From: JAXGTD01 sp040775095
GTDB taxonomy: Bacteria > Pseudomonadota > Gammaproteobacteria > Chromatiales > Chromatiaceae
Direction: 5' to 3'
Assembly: GCA_040775095.1 (NCBI GenBank)
Contig: JAXGTD010000142.1
Coordinates: forward strand, 1 to 10,008
Length of the DNA: 10,008 bases
Within the stretch, counting starts at the first letter, position 1; the number at the start of each line of letters is the position of its first letter. Of the stretch, positions 6,999-10,008 are shown one piece after another. The notes beneath the pieces were generated by a model. That model saw only the letters and a program-made list of their open reading frames with translations. It made no database searches and had not been told where the DNA came from. Made by a program: the position numbers and the translations under genes.

Positions 6999-8183
6999 AT
7001 GTACTTCCCGACCCAGACCGAGATCCTGATCGTTGGCGCCGGCCCGAGTGGTCTGGCGCTCGCCGCCGAGCTTGCCCGCCGTGGTGTATCGAGCCTGTTG
7101 GTCGATCGGCAGGCCGCCGGCGCGAATACGTCGCGTGCGGCCGTGGTGCATGGTCGCACGCTCGAGGTCCTCGAACCGCTTGGCGTGGTGCCGTCGTTGC
7201 ACGCGCGCGGGGTCGAGGTGCCAATCTTCCGCGTGCGCGACCGCGACCATGCGCTGATCACGATCGACTTCCGTGATCTTCCAACCGCCTATCCCTACAC
7301 GCTGATGTGCCCGCAGTACGAGACGGAGTCCGTGCTGCTGCAGCGCCTCGAAGACCTCGGGGGCCAGGTCATGCGACCCTGCACCGTGACGGGCCTTCGC
7401 CCCGATGCCCAGGGCACAACCGTGGTGCTCAGGGATGCCGAGGGCGAGCACCAGGTCCGCGCGCGCTACATCGTCGGCTGCGATGGCATGCACAGCACCG
7501 TGCGCGAGCAGGCCGGCATTCCATTCGACGGGGCCAGCTATGAGGAGGGCTTCGTCCTGGCAGACGTGCACATGGACTGGCCGCTGAGCCGCGAGGAGGT
7601 GAGCCTGTTCTTTTCCCCATCCGGGCTGGTGGTGGTCGCGCCGCTCCCGCACGAGCGCATCCGGATCGTCGCCACCCTCCGGGACGCGCCTCCCGAGCCA
7701 ACGCTCGCCGACGTGCAGCGTCTGCTGGACGAGCGCGGCCCCCTGCGGCACCATGCGCGGGTGCGGGACGTCGTGTGGAGCTCGCGCTTCCACATCCACC
7801 ACCGGGTGGCCCGTTCCCCGCGGCGCGGCAACCTGTTCTTAGTCGGCGACGCGGCCCACGTGCACAGTCCGGCCGGCGGTCAGGGGATGAACACGGGGAT
7901 TCAGGATGGCATTTCGCTGGCGCGGGTACTCGCCGAGGCGGTGAACGACGGCGATGCGTCCGGCTTCGACGGCTGGGCCGAGCAACGACATCGGGTGGCG
8001 AGCGAGGTCGTCGCACTCACCGACCGGATGACCCGGATGGCGACCATCGAGAGCCGGGCCGGCCAGGCGGTGCGCAACGCCGCGATCCAGTTCGTCGGAC
8101 ATCTGCCACCGGCACGCCACGCCATCGCCATGCAGCTCTCGGAATTATCTACGCGCCCCGGGGCGCCAGAGGAGACGCGATGA
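6999..8183 (+). CDS. FAD-dependent aromatic-type monooxygenase (PHBH fold)
   Basis: 394 residues; ATG 6999 preceded by GGAGGG (6987-6992). Class A flavin monooxygenases use NAD(P)H, FAD and O2 to hydroxylate mostly aromatic substrates in the cytoplasm. The N-terminal Rossmann fold has ILIVGAGPSGLALAAELA (G13, G15, G18), with D36 in LLVDRQ at the ribose-binding position. The DG motif is YIVGCDGMHSTVRE (D162), and the second FAD motif is LFLVGDAAHVHSPAGGQGMN (D284, H287). Only about 105 residues follow that motif, so the thioredoxin-like C-terminal domain found in phenol hydroxylase- or RifMO-type relatives of 500 or more residues is absent. The substrate cannot be named; relatives include polyketide, phenol and hydroxyphenylpropionate hydroxylases. 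Its stop overlaps the TetR start (ATGA), so the two genes are cotranscribed. Confidence 0.88.
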   Translation: MYFPTQTEILIVGAGPSGLALAAELARRGVSSLLVDRQAAGANTSRAAVVHGRTLEVLEPLGVVPSLHARGVEVPIFRVRDRDHALITIDFRDLPTAYPYTLMCPQYETESVLLQRLEDLGGQVMRPCTVTGLRPDAQGTTVVLRDAEGEHQVRARYIVGCDGMHSTVREQAGIPFDGASYEEGFVLADVHMDWPLSREEVSLFFSPSGLVVVAPLPHERIRIVATLRDAPPEPTLADVQRLLDERGPLRHHARVRDVVWSSRFHIHHRVARSPRRGNLFLVGDAAHVHSPAGGQGMNTGIQDGISLARVLAEAVNDGDASGFDGWAEQRHRVASEVVALTDRMTRMATIESRAGQAVRNAAIQFVGHLPPARHAIAMQLSELSTRPGAPEETR

Positions 8184-8761
8184 GTGGGCGCAGCCGAACC
8201 GATCGCTTTCCCCGTTCGGTGGAGACCAGGGCCCGGATCCTCGCCGCGGCCCGCTCGCTCTTCGCCACACAGGGCTATCGGGGTACGACCATCCGTGCGG
8301 TGGCGGCCGAGGCCGACATCCATCCATCGATGGTGATGCGCTACTTCGATAGCAAAGAGGGCCTGTTCGCGGCGGCCGCGGAGCTCGATCTGCGGCTGCC
8401 GGACCTCTCCGACGTCAAGCCCGCGGAGCTCGGGGTGACATTGGTGCGCCTGTTTCTCGAGCGCTGGGAAGGCGCTGACGCCGGCGACGAGCTGCCCGCG
8501 CTGCTCGGGGCCGCGCCGACCAACGCGGCAGCGCGGGAGCGCCTGGTGGAGGTCTTCAAGATGCAGGTCGGACCGATGGTTGCTCGTTCCGCCCGGGCCG
8601 AGAACAAGGAGCAGTGCGCCGCGCTCATCGTCAGCCAGATGCTCGGCCTGGCGTTCACCCGCTACATCCTACGGCTACCCGCCGTGGTGGCCCTCCCCCC
8701 CGAGGTGATCGAGCGTGAGGTTGGCGCAACCATCCAGAACTACCTGATGCCAGAGCGATGA
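8180..8761 (+). CDS. TetR/AcrR-family transcriptional regulator
   Basis: 193 residues; ATG 8180 overlaps the monooxygenase stop as ATGA, and AGAGGAG lies at 8168-8174. The DNA-binding domain is at about residues 14-63: TRARILAAARSLFATQGYRG, followed by the helix-turn-helix TTIRAVAAEADIHPSMVMRY (36-55), then FDSKEGLF. The rest is an alpha-helical ligand-binding and dimer domain of normal size; its opening ELDLRLPDLSDV recalls the TetR_C_16 type. It probably represses its own operon through the palindrome at 6953-6970 and is released by a small molecule, perhaps the monooxygenase substrate (inference). Being downstream of its enzyme gene rather than divergent from it, it would make a negative feedback loop. 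Confidence 0.9.
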   Translation: MSGRSRTDRFPRSVETRARILAAARSLFATQGYRGTTIRAVAAEADIHPSMVMRYFDSKEGLFAAAAELDLRLPDLSDVKPAELGVTLVRLFLERWEGADAGDELPALLGAAPTNAAARERLVEVFKMQVGPMVARSARAENKEQCAALIVSQMLGLAFTRYILRLPAVVALPPEVIEREVGATIQNYLMPER

Positions 8762-9251
8762 CGATCCAATCCCCCACCGACCACCAACAAGACTCCCTCA
8801 CCCCGGAACGGGTCCGCGTGCCGGGACCTGTCAGGATCGGTGTCGTATCGAAGGCGTGTGATCCAGGGGCGAGGAATCCATGCCATTTCCCTGGCCGCCG
8901 TTGACCGGTCCAACCGAATCTGGCCGCCGAGGGCAACCACAATTCTGCCTGCGCGGCAAACGGCCAGACCCCAGTCAACCGAGAAAGGGCAGTTGGACGG
9001 TCGTCAGGGTGCGTTGCGCGTGGCGTCTAGCAAGGCATAACGAGGCGGAATAGTCATTCTATTCCAACGAGTTGTAACACAGCCGGGTGCCATGCGAGGC
9101 GTGCCCTGGCGAGCGTAGCGCCCTCCACCTGGGGGGTGACTTTCCGACGTCTCCAGAACGCGAACAAGCGCAGACGTTTGCATGTGAGGCTAAGCGGTCA
9201 ACTGCTCTTTCGCGGGTCACACACCCGTGTCAGCCCAGGGTTCCTGGTCCG
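8762..9251. other. Non-coding interval between convergent transcription units
   Basis: 490 bases between the TetR stop and the stop of the minus-strand SDR gene. No open frame here has a ribosome binding site together with a believable protein. It contains a 10-bp direct repeat CTGGCCGCCG at 8891-8900 and 8920-8929 flanking TTGACCGGTCCAA, the operator-like palindrome at 9047-9065, and a small hairpin CGGGT-5-ACCCG at 9213-9227 that has no T-tract on either strand. Base composition is less GC-extreme than the genes. It may be the remains of a lost gene with its control region. Confidence 0.5.
9047..9065. promoter_or_regulatory. Operator-like palindrome with no obvious target gene
   Basis: GGAATAG (9047-9053), TCATT, CTATTCC (9059-9065): perfect 7-bp arms around a 5-nt centre. 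The motif is A/T-containing in a GC-rich context and has no T-run, so it looks like a repressor site rather than a terminator. Neither flank has a gene start: the SDR gene ends at 9252 reading towards it, and the TetR gene ends at 8761 upstream. Confidence 0.45.
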
Positions 9252-9947
9252 TCAGAATGTCTCCTGATCCGGCCGCAGATCGAGCTCGAAGGTCCAGGCC
9301 GAGCGGGGCTGGTCGATCAGGTTCAGATAGGTCTCCGCAATCGCTCCCGTCTCGAGGCATAGGCCCTCGCTCAGCCCGAAACCTTCCGCCCGTCTGCCCC
9401 AGATCACCCCGTCGATGACGACGTGCGCAACATGAATGCCTTGCGGTGCAAAGTCACGGGCGAGCGACTGGGCCAACCCTCGCAGGGCGAACTTGGCGGA
9501 GGCGAAGGCCGAGAAACCGGCGCCTGCCTTGACGGACGCGGTTGCCCCGGTCAACAGGATCACACCGGCTCGGGCGGCCAGCATCCCGGGCAACACCCGC
9601 TGCACGCCATGCACCGCGCCGAGACAGACCAGGCTCCACAGATCGGTGAATTCCTGGGCCGTGGTCTGGAGGAAGCCCTTGTGCAACAAGTCGGCGGCAT
9701 TGTGGATATACACCGACGGCGCGCCAAACCGCTGCTCGATGGCCGAAACGGCGCTGTCCACCGCCGCGGCCTGGGTCAGGTCGCAGGCGACAGGCAGATA
9801 GTTTCCACCCAGCTCCGGATGAGGCGCGGCCCTGCGCGAAAGGCCGCCGACGGCGTAACCTGCCGCCAGCAGACGTCTGCACAAGGCCATCCCCAAACCA
9901 TCGCCAACGCCTGCTACAACGGCAACCTTGTCGGTCTTGTCGTTCAT
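9252..9947 (-). CDS. SDR-fold protein lacking the usual catalytic residues
   Basis: 231 residues; ATG at 9947-9945, with GGAGGA at 9960-9955 7 nt upstream. It has the Rossmann fold of short-chain dehydrogenases: the NAD(P) loop GVGDGLG (G13, G17, G19), CDLT near 55-58 and HNAA at 82-85. The catalytic region is abnormal. The Tyr of YxxxK is F148 (FSAFASAKFALR), the Ser position is A135 in LLTGATASVKAG, and the usual Asn is C108; only K152 remains. The C-terminus QPRSAWTFELDLRPDQETF resembles a subgroup of SDR proteins that I recall sharing the same Phe, so this is probably a family trait rather than decay. It may bind a nucleotide without normal redox catalysis, or use other residues. Its start overlaps the stop of an upstream gene (ATGA), placing it inside an operon that enters from the right. 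Confidence 0.82.
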   Translation of the reverse strand: MNDKTDKVAVVAGVGDGLGMALCRRLLAAGYAVGGLSRRAAPHPELGGNYLPVACDLTQAAAVDSAVSAIEQRFGAPSVYIHNAADLLHKGFLQTTAQEFTDLWSLVCLGAVHGVQRVLPGMLAARAGVILLTGATASVKAGAGFSAFASAKFALRGLAQSLARDFAPQGIHVAHVVIDGVIWGRRAEGFGLSEGLCLETGAIAETYLNLIDQPRSAWTFELDLRPDQETF

Positions 9948-10008
9948 CGCTCTGTCCTCCGGCCCAGTACCGCCGTCTGATAGGTTTCCAGCGCGACAGG
10001 GTCATCCA
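9944..10008 (-). CDS. C-terminal end of an unidentified upstream gene
   Basis: Read leftward from the right edge, one frame gives DDPVALETYQTAVLGRRTER and stops at TGA (9946-9944), which overlaps the SDR start as ATGA. The SDR Shine-Dalgarno lies inside this frame. The overlap and the plausible residue make-up support a real gene end, but 20 residues are too few to name it. Confidence 0.5.
   Translation of the reverse strand, partial: DDPVALETYQTAVLGRRTER

Noticed and set aside
6733..7029. Plus-strand open frame of 98 codons covering the monooxygenase promoter
   Set aside because: It overlaps the operator and start of the monooxygenase in another frame, and its protein is low-complexity.
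8655..8978. Minus-strand open frame of 107 codons overlapping the TetR gene end
   Set aside because: No ribosome binding site, no recognisable domain, and it overlaps a clear gene.
9213..9227. Hairpin CGGGT-CACAC-ACCCG as terminator of the SDR gene
   Set aside because: The stem is only 5 bp and no T-tract follows it in the direction of the SDR transcript.

Overview
The window reads as a high-GC bacterial chromosome, most likely from a proteobacterium. The support is the GC-rich coding bias, the Gram-negative tripartite efflux parts (a lipoprotein-like adaptor and an AcrB-type RND pump) and the purine-rich Shine-Dalgarno sequences. A gammaproteobacterial origin is plausible but cannot be settled from the sequence alone. 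No tRNA, rRNA, CRISPR array, insertion sequence or phage gene was seen.

Layout, left to right. (1) Bases 1-360 hold the 3' end of a CPA1/NhaP-type cation:proton antiporter gene. (2) Bases 507-1109 hold a DUF6624-family protein of unknown function with codon use unlike its neighbours. (3) After a 393-base leader with two hairpins, a tightly packed operon runs from 1503 to 6538: a periplasmic adaptor (GTG start), an AcrB-type inner-membrane RND pump, and an SGNH hydrolase that closely resembles the MsAcT arylesterase/acyltransferase type. There is no outer-membrane channel gene. (4) After 460 non-coding bases, a short FAD monooxygenase (6999-8183) and a TetR-type regulator (8180-8761) overlap by ATGA. 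Just upstream of them lies a perfect 8+2+8 palindrome, a good candidate operator for that regulator. (5) A 490-base gap contains an orphan operator-like palindrome at 9047-9065. (6) On the minus strand, an SDR-fold protein (9252-9947) overlaps by ATGA the end of another gene that enters from the right edge.

Functional reading (inference). The middle of the window combines export (RND pump), ester or acyl chemistry (SGNH enzyme) and FAD-dependent hydroxylation under a TetR repressor. This suggests handling of small, probably aromatic or lipophilic, compounds. The most unusual points are the acyltransferase-like enzyme sharing an operon with the RND pump, the SDR protein that lacks three of the four catalytic residues, and two operator-like palindromes, one next to a clear regulator gene and one with no obvious target.
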